From: Tatumella ptyseos
Lineage (GTDB): Bacteria; Pseudomonadota; Gammaproteobacteria; Enterobacterales; Enterobacteriaceae
Reading direction: 5' to 3'
Assembly (NCBI RefSeq): GCF_030552895.1
Contig: NZ_CP130649.1
Location: forward strand, 1,550,001 to 1,614,000
Length of the DNA stretch: 64,000 nucleotides
The translations under genes were made by a program, and so were the position numbers. Shown piece by piece: positions 8,031 to 16,836 of the stretch. The notes below the pieces were generated by a model. That model was not told where the DNA came from, searched no databases, and was given only the letters and a program-made list of their open reading frames with translations. Each line of letters starts with the position of its first letter. Position 1 is the first letter of the stretch.

Positions 8031-9052
8031 GCCGGGACCTCCGCCGCTTGTGGAGTAAATTTCTCATAGTAAAAATGTGTCGGCGTGATCTGCTGTTGTT
8101 GTAACCAGTCCATCACGGAATCTACCATTGGTGGGGGGCCGCAAAGGTAAATATCAACCTCACCTGCGTAAAGATGGTCTGGATGGATATGATCCGTGAC
8201 ATGACCGGTAAGCGCCTCGGCTGTGGCGGGATCTGAAACACAGAGCTGAAAGCTAAAATTCGATAATTTCTCGGTGAATTTTTGAAGTTCATCAAGTTTT
8301 ACTCGGTCGGTATCTCGTGAGACGCCGTAGATGAGATGAATAGGCGTCTTATTCTCTTGCCGAGCTAAGGTATGAAGGATAGACAGTAGGGGGGAAAGCC
8401 CCGTTCCGCCAGCTAATAACAGTAGTGGCCGCTGGACCTCACGAAGATAAAAACTGCCTTGTGGGCCGGCAAGTGTCATTTTATCCCCAGTTTTTGCGTG
8501 TTGACTGAGATAAAGACTCATCGCTCCGTTGGGGACATTACGGATCAGGAAGGTGAGATAGTTGGCACCCGGTAGTGAGCTGAAAGAATAGGCACGAGTA
8601 ATATCTCCTTGTGGAGTTGTCAAATTTACGTATTGGCCGCTCAGAAAATCGATACCGCAAGCCTCATCGCACGCTAACTCCAGCTCCAGCGTACTTTCTG
8701 ACAGGGAAGTGATACGGCTGATAGTGGTATCCCACTTTTGCGAAGCCGTTTTACAAAGTGTCGAAGCCATAGGGACGTTAATGACGCAATCGGATTCAGG
8801 TACCATTTGGCAGGTTAGCACCATTTGTTGAGCGACTTCGGTATCCGATAACGCGTCATCAAGAAAATCATCACCGAGATCAAATTGTCCGGATTCGCAA
8901 TGACATTTACAGGTTCCACACACCCCGTCCGAGCAGTCCATCGGGAGGTTAATTTTTTGGCGGTAGGCTGCATCGAGGACTTTTTCATTAGCATTACATT
9001 GAATAAAACGGCTCACGCCATCTTCAAAATTTAGGGCAATGGTATAAGACAT
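8027..9052 (-). CDS. benC: Benzoate 1,2-dioxygenase electron-transfer component
   Basis: BenC passes electrons from NADH to the BenAB oxygenase. The 341-residue protein has an N-terminal plant-type 2Fe-2S ferredoxin domain (Cys40, Cys45, Cys48, Cys81), then an FAD-binding barrel with the RAYSFSS motif and a C-terminal NAD-binding domain (LLAGGTGLSPLLSIL, YLCGPPPMVDS). This three-domain order is typical of class IB reductases. It lies between benB (9-base gap) and benD (4-base overlap). Confidence 0.95.
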   Translation of the reverse strand: MSYTIALNFEDGVSRFIQCNANEKVLDAAYRQKINLPMDCSDGVCGTCKCHCESGQFDLGDDFLDDALSDTEVAQQMVLTCQMVPESDCVINVPMASTLCKTASQKWDTTISRITSLSESTLELELACDEACGIDFLSGQYVNLTTPQGDITRAYSFSSLPGANYLTFLIRNVPNGAMSLYLSQHAKTGDKMTLAGPQGSFYLREVQRPLLLLAGGTGLSPLLSILHTLARQENKTPIHLIYGVSRDTDRVKLDELQKFTEKLSNFSFQLCVSDPATAEALTGHVTDHIHPDHLYAGEVDIYLCGPPPMVDSVMDWLQQQQITPTHFYYEKFTPQAAEVPA

Positions 9053-9061
9053 GGTGCCTCC

Positions 9062-9550
9062 TTAAAGATGGTAAATATCAATAACTTGATTAATGTAATC
9101 ATTATTCAACTGAATTTTCTTATCGATGATTTGCCAACTGTCTTCCTGCTTAATCAGCTTACAGAGAGTATGGCCAAAGTAGTGGTCGCTCTGTTGATAG
9201 CGGTGACTATAGGTACACCAGTTATAACCGAGAGTGCAGGAATCATCGTCTTGCGCGACTATTTCAATATTCGACAACAAATGGGTTGTTCGCGGTTCGG
9301 GAGTGCTGGCGGCAGAACGCTCGGTTTTAATGCGATACACGCGATCCTCTAATCCGTCACGAGAGGGATAATAAATCAGCGACATTTCGCGCTGCGGGTC
9401 GCTAGTTAAACAATCATCATCACCCCAAGCCGGCATCCAATAGACGACTTTTGGGTGGTAGCATGTTAACCACTCATCCCACTGCCGAGTGTCCAGTAAA
9501 CGTGCCTCGCGATAGAGGAATTGGCACAAGGCTAAATAATCGTGGCTCAT
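9062..9550 (-). CDS. benB: Benzoate 1,2-dioxygenase small (beta) subunit
   Basis: The 162-residue product is the structural beta subunit of the aromatic-ring hydroxylating oxygenase. Its cone-like fold family is indicated by FLYREARLLDTRQWDEWL, then PRTTHLLSNIEI and the C-terminal WQIIDKKIQLNNDYINQVIDIYHL region. It forms the hexameric oxygenase with BenA. It overlaps benA by 4 bases (ATGA-type), consistent with equimolar, coupled translation. Confidence 0.95.
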   Translation of the reverse strand: MSHDYLALCQFLYREARLLDTRQWDEWLTCYHPKVVYWMPAWGDDDCLTSDPQREMSLIYYPSRDGLEDRVYRIKTERSAASTPEPRTTHLLSNIEIVAQDDDSCTLGYNWCTYSHRYQQSDHYFGHTLCKLIKQEDSWQIIDKKIQLNNDYINQVIDIYHL

Positions 9551-10908
9551 GACTTCACCTCCGTGCGGGCTTGAAGGGCATTAAGCAGCGTTGTCTGCCA
9601 GTGATGATGATGAGTGATGTATAAACCTTCATCTTCGGAACGTGGCCCAGAGAGTTTAGGTTGAAGGCCAATGCGCTGTGCATTGTCATCAGCACCTTCC
9701 ACCCAACGCATCGCTCCACGACTCATATCACTCCATGGCAGGGTACGCGCTTGATAGCCTTGTTGGCAGGCACGAAACTCCTCCAAATCGTCTGGAGTTC
9801 CCATCCCACTGACATTGAAAAAATCTTCATATTGGCGGATTCGCAGTGTGCGATCCTCTAACGGCTCTCCCTTTGGCGCAAAACAGAAAATGGTGACCTC
9901 AGTTTTATCGACCGCGATAGGACGCACTATCCGTAATTGTGTGGAAAACTGGTCCATCAAATAGAGGTTAGGGTAGAGGGCAAGATTACGAGTCTGATTA
10001 ACCATCATGCTGGCACGTTCCTCACCAAACTGCGATGTTAATGCGGCAAAGTGACGATGAATCGGGCGCACCTCGGCATTTAATACCTGTGTCCAGAGCA
10101 ACATATGACCATTTTCAAAGCCATAGACGCCACCGACGCTTTTTGACCAGCCATTGGCATCCACCGTTTTAACGCCATCTTCCTCATAATTTCGGCGAGA
10201 CATGGTCGAGGCATAGTTCCAATGCACCACGCTGACATGGTAGCCGTCCGCACCATTTTCCATTTGTAACTTCCAGTTCCCTTCGTAAGTATAAGAGGAA
10301 CTACCACGCAGAACTTCCAGCCCATCTGCTGCAGAGTCGACGATTAAATCGATAATTTTTCGCGTTTCCCCCAGCCACGCTTCTAAACTAGAGACATCGG
10401 GCTCGAGGCTACCGAATAGAAAGCCGCGGTAATTTTCGAATTTCGCTATGGGTTTTAAATCGTGGGAGCCTTCTTTCTTAAAGCAAGGCGGGTAGTCGCC
10501 TGTTTTCTCATCTTTGGCTTTTAATAATTTGCCATTATTACTAAAGGTCCAGCCGTGGAATGGGCAGGTAAAGGAACTCTTATTCCCTTTTTTACGAGTG
10601 GCCAACATTGCTCCACGATGCGAGCAGCTATTAATAAGGCCATGTAATTGACCCTCTTTATCTCGGGTGATCATTACCGGCTGACGGCCAATCGTTAAGG
10701 TATAAAAATTACCAGGGTCAGCAATCTGACTTTCATGAGCTAAATAAACCCAATTCCCCTCGAAAATATGGGTCATCTCTAATTCAAATAATTCAGGGTC
10801 AGTGAAAATACCGCGATGACATTGATAGATTCCTTTTTCTTTATCGACGATTAATGCTTGGTTAATTTTATCAATAACCGTTTTTTGGCTGAGCGATGGC
10901 TGAGTCAT
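9547..10908 (-). CDS. benA: Benzoate 1,2-dioxygenase large (alpha) subunit
   Basis: This 453-residue catalytic subunit dihydroxylates benzoate to the cis-1,2-diol. It has a Rieske centre with Cys95/His97 (CSHRG) and Cys115/His118 (CPFHGW), then the mononuclear iron site with His224 and His229 and bridging Asp221 in GADGYHVSVVHWNY. Length and motif order match BenA/XylX. It starts 48 bases after catA ends, the widest gap in the eleven-gene run, so an internal promoter is possible. Anthranilate or toluate dioxygenase would be an alternative reading, but the neighbouring BenD favours benzoate. Confidence 0.95.
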   Translation of the reverse strand: MTQPSLSQKTVIDKINQALIVDKEKGIYQCHRGIFTDPELFELEMTHIFEGNWVYLAHESQIADPGNFYTLTIGRQPVMITRDKEGQLHGLINSCSHRGAMLATRKKGNKSSFTCPFHGWTFSNNGKLLKAKDEKTGDYPPCFKKEGSHDLKPIAKFENYRGFLFGSLEPDVSSLEAWLGETRKIIDLIVDSAADGLEVLRGSSSYTYEGNWKLQMENGADGYHVSVVHWNYASTMSRRNYEEDGVKTVDANGWSKSVGGVYGFENGHMLLWTQVLNAEVRPIHRHFAALTSQFGEERASMMVNQTRNLALYPNLYLMDQFSTQLRIVRPIAVDKTEVTIFCFAPKGEPLEDRTLRIRQYEDFFNVSGMGTPDDLEEFRACQQGYQARTLPWSDMSRGAMRWVEGADDNAQRIGLQPKLSGPRSEDEGLYITHHHHWQTTLLNALQARTEVKS

Positions 10909-10956
10909 AATAACTCCTTAACGATCAAAATTAAGTGGTTTATCGAAATGACATTA

Positions 10957-11883
10957 TTATTCACCGACGCGAGGTCGTTTTATTTTCGCTTCTTCCTCAT
11001 GGTCGTGTGCTCTCTGTAATAGAAAATTAAATGTCACTTCAGTGTGATCACCGGGTAATTGACGTTCAGCAATAATAGCGTTATCAGTGACTTTAACCGG
11101 GTCTGCAATTAATCCATCCCGTGTTGCAAAAGCGAAATCATCCCATAAATATTTATCGCCATTGAGATTAATTTGTGTGGTTAAATGCTTATAACCTGGG
11201 GCCGAAATAAAGAAGTGGATATGGGCAGGACGGTTACCGTGCCGACCGAGAAGATCAAGCAATTGCTGCGTTGGGCCGTCTGGCGGGCAGCCATAGCCTG
11301 AGGGAATAATACTGCGCGCCTGATAGGAACCTTCGCTATCGGTAAGGATCCGACGACGTAGATTAAACTCTGTTTGCGAGGCATCAAAAAAAGAGTAATT
11401 CCCTAAAGTATTAGCATGCCACACATCAACGGTTGCACCGGGAATAGGATTACCATCCAGGTCCTTGACCACGCCGGAAAGCCACATCACTTCCCCTTTG
11501 TCTAGACCATCATCCATCCGTGCAAAACCTTCGCTTAATGGGGCATTAGCGACATACAGCGGCCCCTCAATGGTACGTGGCGTACCCGCTGTTTCACCAG
11601 CAAGTTGTTCTTTTTTATCAGCGCGTAAATCTAAAAAATGTTCTAAACCAATACCTGCCGCTAATAATGCCGTTTCTTTACGTTCACCTAGCTGATTAAT
11701 ATAATTAACCGCTTGCCAAAACTCTTCGTCACTAATATCAAACTGATCGATGGTTTGACATAAATCGCTAACTATTTTACGAATAATTTGTTGATAACGA
11801 TGATTACCTTGAGAGTGAGATTCACCACAGGTTAGGGCTAAGAATGTCTCTAAGGTTTCTTTATTTATAATGTTCTTTGACAT
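10957..11883 (-). CDS. catA: Catechol 1,2-dioxygenase
   Basis: CatA cleaves catechol to cis,cis-muconate using non-haem Fe(III). Counting from the ATG at 11883 (308 residues), the predicted iron ligands are Tyr163 (TLGNYSFFD), Tyr197 (IPSGYG), His221 and His223 (PAHIHFF). An in-frame GTG nine bases upstream is possible, but the AAAGG ribosome site is placed 8 bases before the ATG. An N-terminal helical dimer domain precedes the catalytic barrel, as in intradiol catechol enzymes. It lies between catC and benA on the same strand. Confidence 0.95.
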   Translation of the reverse strand: MSKNIINKETLETFLALTCGESHSQGNHRYQQIIRKIVSDLCQTIDQFDISDEEFWQAVNYINQLGERKETALLAAGIGLEHFLDLRADKKEQLAGETAGTPRTIEGPLYVANAPLSEGFARMDDGLDKGEVMWLSGVVKDLDGNPIPGATVDVWHANTLGNYSFFDASQTEFNLRRRILTDSEGSYQARSIIPSGYGCPPDGPTQQLLDLLGRHGNRPAHIHFFISAPGYKHLTTQINLNGDKYLWDDFAFATRDGLIADPVKVTDNAIIAERQLPGDHTEVTFNFLLQRAHDHEEEAKIKRPRVGE

Positions 11884-11920
11884 AGCGCACACCTTTATTT
11901 GTAGGGTAGAGGTTTTGTTA

Positions 11921-12211
11921 TTAGTGATCGGTGTCCTTGATGGAAGAAGGATGGCGACATAATGCGGTCACCTTAATATCCATATAAGGATAAAGCGGTA
12001 GAGCTAATAATAAATTATGTAAAGCTTCGTGACTTTCTACGTCAAAAATACTGACGTTGGCATATTGTCCAGCAATTCGCCAAATATGACGCCATTGACC
12101 TTGTTGCTGTAGCTGCTGAGAATAGGCTTTTTCTTTTGCCTTAAGCGCTTCGAAAGCCTCAGCATCTAACTCTTTTGGCGGATGAACGATCATTTCTACG
12201 TGATATAACAT
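11921..12211 (-). CDS. catC: Muconolactone delta-isomerase
   Basis: CatC isomerises muconolactone to 3-oxoadipate enol-lactone. At 96 residues it has the usual length and family features: MLYHVEMIVHPP start, a central WRIAGQYANVSIFDVES stretch and the LLLALPLYPYMDIKVTALCRHPSS C-terminal region, which includes the family's conserved LPL-P pattern. It starts 11 bases after catB ends, behind a GAGG ribosome site inside the catB 3' region. Confidence 0.95.
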   Translation of the reverse strand: MLYHVEMIVHPPKELDAEAFEALKAKEKAYSQQLQQQGQWRHIWRIAGQYANVSIFDVESHEALHNLLLALPLYPYMDIKVTALCRHPSSIKDTDH

Positions 12212-12222
12212 GGCTTACCTCC

Positions 12223-13338
12223 TCATTCAGGGCGTGCATAGTGCAATAATTTATCTTCGTCGACCTCAATACCAAGACCTGGACCTTGCGGAAGCGTGAC
12301 ACAGCCGGACTGGTAGACTAAAGGCTGGGTGACCACATCATCTTTAAGAAGCAGGGGACCGAACATCTCGGTTCCCCATTCCAACGTTAAGGTCGACCAG
12401 GCGTGTAAAGCGGCGACGGTACCAATCGTTCCTTCGAGCATGGTACCGCCGTAGAGACTCACTCCCGCAGCCTGCGCCACGTGCGCTAGCTTAAGTGCCT
12501 GATAAGGCCCACCTGCTTTAGCGATTTTCAGTGCAAAGGCACCCGTGAAGCCTTGGCGAATGAGGGCCATGCCTTGCGTCGCATCAGTCACTGCCTCATC
12601 CGCCAAAATAGTGGTGGTAAAACGGGTCGAGAGGTCGACGAGTTGTGAAGTTTCAGTTAAGGCAATAGGCTGCTCAATCAGGGTAATGCCTGCCTCTTGT
12701 AACCGTGGGATAGCCCACAGTGCTTGGGCTAGCGTCCATCCTTGGTTTACGTCTACATGGACATGAACCTTTTCTCCTAAGGCATGTTTAATTTGCACCG
12801 CATGCTGCACATCTGCGTCGGCCGCCTTTGAGCCGATTTTCAGCTTAAAGGCACGATGTCTGCCACAATCGAGTAGGCGTTGACCTTCCTCTATATCTTT
12901 CTGTGTATCGCCACTGGCGAGTGTCCAGAGTGCAGGTAAAGCGTGATGTTTTGCTCCACCTAGCAGGGTACTGATCGGTTGATTGACCCATTTACCGAAA
13001 GCATCCAAAAAGGCGGTTTCAATTGCAGATTTAGCAAAATTATTCCCGCGGAGGCTCGCCAGTACATCATGCAGTGCACTGACTCCAGTTAAAGGTTTAC
13101 CGACAAGCAGTGGCGCAATATAACGTTCAAGGGTTATCTTCATTGATTCTGGGCTTTCGACACCATAACTTAACCCCCCGATGGTCGTTCCTTCTCCCCA
13201 TCCAATAATGCCCTGCTGGCAGCGTACACGCACCAGCATCAAGGTTTGGTTACCCATTGTGGTCATCGAAAGTTTATGTGGCCGAATAGTAGGAATATCG
13301 ACTAACCAGCAACGAATTTCTTCAATAATTAGGGCCAT
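12223..13338 (-). CDS. catB: Muconate cycloisomerase
   Basis: CatB lactonises cis,cis-muconate to muconolactone. The 371-residue protein belongs to the enolase superfamily, muconate-lactonising subgroup: catalytic lysines in KLKIG (Lys165, Lys167) and Mn/Mg ligands Asp196 (VDVNQGW), Glu222 (IEQPI) and Asp247 (ADEAV), at the spacing expected for CatB. It lies 7 bases after pcaD and just before catC, giving the order catB-catC-catA seen in other proteobacteria. Confidence 0.95.
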   Translation of the reverse strand: MALIIEEIRCWLVDIPTIRPHKLSMTTMGNQTLMLVRVRCQQGIIGWGEGTTIGGLSYGVESPESMKITLERYIAPLLVGKPLTGVSALHDVLASLRGNNFAKSAIETAFLDAFGKWVNQPISTLLGGAKHHALPALWTLASGDTQKDIEEGQRLLDCGRHRAFKLKIGSKAADADVQHAVQIKHALGEKVHVHVDVNQGWTLAQALWAIPRLQEAGITLIEQPIALTETSQLVDLSTRFTTTILADEAVTDATQGMALIRQGFTGAFALKIAKAGGPYQALKLAHVAQAAGVSLYGGTMLEGTIGTVAALHAWSTLTLEWGTEMFGPLLLKDDVVTQPLVYQSGCVTLPQGPGLGIEVDEDKLLHYARPE

Positions 13339-13345
13339 GTTGCAC

Positions 13346-14101
13346 CTACTCGGTTAAAAATTTTAAAACGTGTTGGCAGAAGGGAACACTGCATTCCACG
13401 TTGGAAAGATGTGATGCTGGCAGGGTCACTAATTGACTTTGCGTACAATGGGAAACAATCCGCTGCGCATCTTCTACAGTAGTGACAGGATCCTGTTCAC
13501 CGGCAATGACCAACAAGGGTCGTGACATCGCGTCGAGTTCATTACGTAAGTCTGCGTAGGCTAATGCCTCGCAGCAAGCGGCATAGCCTTGGGGAGAAAG
13601 CTGCTGTAATTGGTCGGTGAAATTTTCAACAATACCGGGACGCTGTTGGACATACCCCTCAGTAAACCAGCGCTGTGCGGCACTGGCAGCAAGCCCCGTC
13701 AGCCCTTGTTTACGTACCTGGTCGGCTCTGGTCAACCATGTGTCGCGTTGTCCGATCCGTGCGGCCGTATTGGCGATGATAAGCCGGTCAAAACGTGAAG
13801 GCGCGTAGCGGTTCAGCCATAATCCCGTTAAACCACCGAGCGAGATCCCACAGAAGTGGGCCCGAGCGATATTCAGATGATCTAAGAGGGCCACCACATC
13901 TTGCCCCAGTTGCGCCAAGGTAAAAGGCGTGTCTCTCGAAGGACTGCCGCCATGACCGCGGGTTTGATAACGCAGTACGCGAAATTGCTTACTCCACTCA
14001 CTAAACTGCCCATCCCATAAGTTCCACAGTGTCCCCAATGAGTTGGAGAGCACAAGGACGGGAGCATTGTCAGGGCCATCCAGCCGATATTCTAAATCCA
14101 T
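13346..14101 (-). CDS. pcaD: 3-oxoadipate enol-lactonase
   Basis: PcaD hydrolyses 3-oxoadipate enol-lactone to 3-oxoadipate. It is an alpha/beta hydrolase of 251 residues with nucleophile Ser87 in GISLGG, an acid residue in the GEQDPVT turn and the histidine in PASHLSN. The ATG at 14101 follows AAGGAG at 6 bases, so I prefer it to the GTG three bases upstream. It is located between the thiolase and cycloisomerase genes. Confidence 0.93.
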   Translation of the reverse strand: MDLEYRLDGPDNAPVLVLSNSLGTLWNLWDGQFSEWSKQFRVLRYQTRGHGGSPSRDTPFTLAQLGQDVVALLDHLNIARAHFCGISLGGLTGLWLNRYAPSRFDRLIIANTAARIGQRDTWLTRADQVRKQGLTGLAASAAQRWFTEGYVQQRPGIVENFTDQLQQLSPQGYAACCEALAYADLRNELDAMSRPLLVIAGEQDPVTTVEDAQRIVSHCTQSQLVTLPASHLSNVECSVPFCQHVLKFLTE

Positions 14102-14111
14102 CACTTGCTCC

Positions 14112-15317
14112 TTAAACCCGTTCGATAATCATTGCCATCCCTTGTCCCACACCAATACAGAGTGTGCAGAGGGCATAGCGGCCTTTTTGTTCGTGCAGTT
14201 GGTGAATTGCATTTAATACCAACCGGCCTCCGGATGCGCCCAAGGGATGACCTAAGGCGATGGCGCCACCATTAGGGTTTAACCAAGGGGCCTCTTCAGG
14301 GATCCCCAAGGCTCTTGCGCAGCTAATGACTTGAGCGGCAAAGGCTTCATTTAATTCAATAACATCCATCTGCTTGAGTGTGAGGCCCGCTAATTTCAAG
14401 ACTTTATGAACTGCGCCCACTGGACCAAAACCCATCACAGTAGGTTCAATCCCACAGCAGGCGCTAGCTACCACACGGGCAAAAGGTTGTAATTGATGGG
14501 TTTTAATCGCATCGTCACTCGCCATCAAGAGAGCGCAAGCACCATCATTTAAGCCTGAGGCATTGCCTGCAGTGATAGTGCCCTGCGGATGTACCACCGG
14601 TTTTAGTGCAGCTAGCTTCTCAATACTGGTGAGCCGAGGGTGCTCATCAATACTCATAGTGACTTCTTTATGTAAGCGGCTGGCTGGCTGTTTCACCGTA
14701 ATTAGATGATTGTCATAAAAACCCCGTGCCTGCGCTTCGGCTGTACGCTGTTGACTACGTAGGGCGTAGGCATCTTGATCTTCGCGTGAGATTGCATCAC
14801 GCTTTGCCAGATTCTCTGCTGTTTGCGGCATAGTTTCCGTGCCATACAGTGCGGTGAGGCGGGGATTAATAAAGCGCCAGCCCATGGTGGTATCTTCTAG
14901 CTGCATGGAACGGCTAAAAGGTGATTCTGCCTTGCCCATCACAAAAGGTGCACGAGACATACTTTCAACCCCACCGGCAATCATCAGATTGGCTTCGCCG
15001 GATTTGATCGCCCGCGCTGCAGTTGCCACTGCTTCAAGACCGGAGGCACATAGACGATTGACCGTCACGCCAGGAACGGCTGCAGGATATCCGGCTAATA
15101 ATGTCGCCATGCGTGCGACGTTACGGTTATCTTCCCCAGATTGGTTTGCACAACCAAGGATCACATCATCAATCTGGGCAAGATCCAAATCGGGATAGAA
15201 TTCACTTAAGGCGACCAGCGGCAGCGCAGCCAATTCATCGGTTCGAATTGCTGCCAACGCACCGTTTAACCGTCCGAAAGGGGTACGTACGCCATGGCAA
15301 AGGTAAGCATTAGCCAT
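14112..15317 (-). CDS. pcaF: 3-oxoadipyl-CoA thiolase
   Basis: PcaF cleaves 3-oxoadipyl-CoA to succinyl-CoA and acetyl-CoA, the last step of the route. The 401-residue thiolase has Cys90 (NRLCASG), His357 (ALGHPLGASG) and Cys387 (LCIGVGQG). The ATG at 15317 follows AGGAGG at 6 bases and overlaps the pcaJ end by 8 bases, so the alternative TTG at 15323 is unlikely. Length and the GEDNRNVARM segment fit PcaF rather than a biosynthetic acetyl-CoA acetyltransferase. Confidence 0.93.
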   Translation of the reverse strand: MANAYLCHGVRTPFGRLNGALAAIRTDELAALPLVALSEFYPDLDLAQIDDVILGCANQSGEDNRNVARMATLLAGYPAAVPGVTVNRLCASGLEAVATAARAIKSGEANLMIAGGVESMSRAPFVMGKAESPFSRSMQLEDTTMGWRFINPRLTALYGTETMPQTAENLAKRDAISREDQDAYALRSQQRTAEAQARGFYDNHLITVKQPASRLHKEVTMSIDEHPRLTSIEKLAALKPVVHPQGTITAGNASGLNDGACALLMASDDAIKTHQLQPFARVVASACCGIEPTVMGFGPVGAVHKVLKLAGLTLKQMDVIELNEAFAAQVISCARALGIPEEAPWLNPNGGAIALGHPLGASGGRLVLNAIHQLHEQKGRYALCTLCIGVGQGMAMIIERV

Positions 15318-15975
15318 GAGCAACCTCCTGGAATGTTAACTGAAAACTCAAAGGAACAGGGGTCACTTCCTGTAATGCTTCGGCAGTGATATCGGCAAGA
15401 ATTTCGGTCACGACTAAGCCTTGGTGAGTCACCTCCATTACCGCTAAGTCACTATAAATCCGGTCTATACAGCCTAAACCCGTTAGGGGAAAGGTACAGT
15501 GCTCCACAATCTTGGATTGCCCATCGCGAGTGAGATGGTTAGTCATCACATAGACTTTTTTCGCCCCAGTAGCTAAATCCATCGCACCGCCTACTGCGGG
15601 AATTGCTTGGGGGTTGCCGGTACTCCAATTGGCTAAATCCCCTTTAGCGGAAACTTGATAGGCGCCCAGTACACAGATATCCAAATGACCGCCACGCATC
15701 ATGGCGAAAGAGTCACCATGATGAAAAAACGCGCCCCCGGCAAGTAAAGTAACCGGCTCTTTACCCGCGTTGATAAGGTCAGGATCGATGGCATCCGCCT
15801 CAGGATAAGCACCCATTCCCAACAAACCATTTTCGCTGTGCAGGAAAATATCTTTGTCACTAGGCAGGTAGTTAGCAATCAGCGTCGGTAAGCCAATGCC
15901 TAAATTAACATAGGCCCCTTCGGGGATATCGGCAGCAATGCGTTGGGCGAGTTGATGATGGGTTAACGATGTCAT
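15310..15975 (-). CDS. pcaJ: 3-oxoadipate CoA-transferase subunit B
   Basis: PcaJ is the beta subunit of the succinyl-CoA:3-oxoadipate CoA-transferase. The 221-residue protein carries the catalytic Glu48 in SENGLLGMG, and the NLGIGLPT and GGAFFHHGDSFAMMRGGHLD signatures of the type I transferase beta chain. It starts 9 bases after pcaI and overlaps pcaF by 8 bases, so the pair and the thiolase are probably translated as a unit. An acetoacetate or related CoA-transferase would look similar; the context decides for 3-oxoadipate. Confidence 0.92.
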   Translation of the reverse strand: MTSLTHHQLAQRIAADIPEGAYVNLGIGLPTLIANYLPSDKDIFLHSENGLLGMGAYPEADAIDPDLINAGKEPVTLLAGGAFFHHGDSFAMMRGGHLDICVLGAYQVSAKGDLANWSTGNPQAIPAVGGAMDLATGAKKVYVMTNHLTRDGQSKIVEHCTFPLTGLGCIDRIYSDLAVMEVTHQGLVVTEILADITAEALQEVTPVPLSFQLTFQEVAHG

Positions 15976-15984
15976 AAAGATCCC

Positions 15985-16671
15985 CTAGGCCGAAAGCCGT
16001 GTTTGAGCGTCAGGTGTATGGACGACACGATTGACGAAAATACCGGGTGTGACTATTACTTCAGGGTCAATGTCGCCCAATTCAGCAATATGGGTGGTTT
16101 GCGCGATAGTGCAGGAGGCTGCGGCGGCCATGATCGGACCAAAATTACGTCCGGCCTTATTGAAGGTTAAATTTCCCCAACGATCTGCGCGATGCGCTTT
16201 AATCAAGGCATAGTCAGCGGCTAAGGGATACTCTAAAACATAGTGTTTGCCCGCAATCTCTCGAGTCTCTTTACCTTCAGTTAGGGCGGTACCGAAACCC
16301 GTTGGTGTGTAAAACGCGCCAATTCCAGCACCAGCAGCTTGAATACGAGCCACCAAATTGCCTTGCGGTACCAGCTCTAAGGCGACGCGTTTCTCGCGAT
16401 ATAATTCATCGAAGACCCATGAGTCACTCTGGCGGGGAAACGAACAGATCATCTTATCCACGCAGCCGGCTTTCAGTAACGCAGCCAAACCGAAATCCCC
16501 GTTGCCTGCGTTATTACTTATCAGCGTTAGATGCTTGGGTGCGTGGCTAATCAGTGCATCGATCAGTTCGACGGGTTGTCCTGCGGGACCAAAACCGCCA
16601 ATCATAATGACCGCACCGTCTTTAATGTCACCGATCGCCTCGATGGCGGAGCCGTAGAGTTTAGTTATCAT
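15985..16671 (-). CDS. pcaI: 3-oxoadipate CoA-transferase subunit A
   Basis: PcaI is the alpha subunit of the CoA-transferase that activates 3-oxoadipate. The 228-residue chain has the family's GGFGPAGQP loop near residue 25 and an EYPLAADYALIKAHRAD segment. It is the first gene of the eleven-gene minus-strand run, and its start faces the IclR regulator gene across 165 bases that hold candidate operator repeats. Confidence 0.92.
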   Translation of the reverse strand: MITKLYGSAIEAIGDIKDGAVIMIGGFGPAGQPVELIDALISHAPKHLTLISNNAGNGDFGLAALLKAGCVDKMICSFPRQSDSWVFDELYREKRVALELVPQGNLVARIQAAGAGIGAFYTPTGFGTALTEGKETREIAGKHYVLEYPLAADYALIKAHRADRWGNLTFNKAGRNFGPIMAAAASCTIAQTTHIAELGDIDPEVIVTPGIFVNRVVHTPDAQTRLSA

Positions 16672-16728
16672 GGTGTAACCTTCTGCAAGTGAGTGAAATT
16701 ACTCTACGCGCAGTCAATCACCTCAAAC

Positions 16729-16766
16729 AAGTGCGAATAACAAACCTTTGTGCGATTATCGTAACG
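16729..16766. promoter_or_regulatory. Candidate PcaR/IclR operator repeats
   Basis: Two similar elements, GTGCGAATAAC (16731-16741) and GTGCGATTATC (16750-16760), are direct repeats 19 bases apart. The second extends into an imperfect palindrome, CGAT-T-ATCG with outer GTG / TAAC. It closely resembles the PcaR target of Pseudomonas as I recall it (GTTCGATAATCGCAC on the opposite strand), except for one extra base. Its position between pcaI and the IclR gene fits control of both. Confidence 0.55.
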
Positions 16767-16836
16767 AGTGTAAGCTGAGTGTTATATTTGTGAGCTATGT
16801 TAAAAAAGCGTCATTACTTTACTGTTAAGGAGGTCG

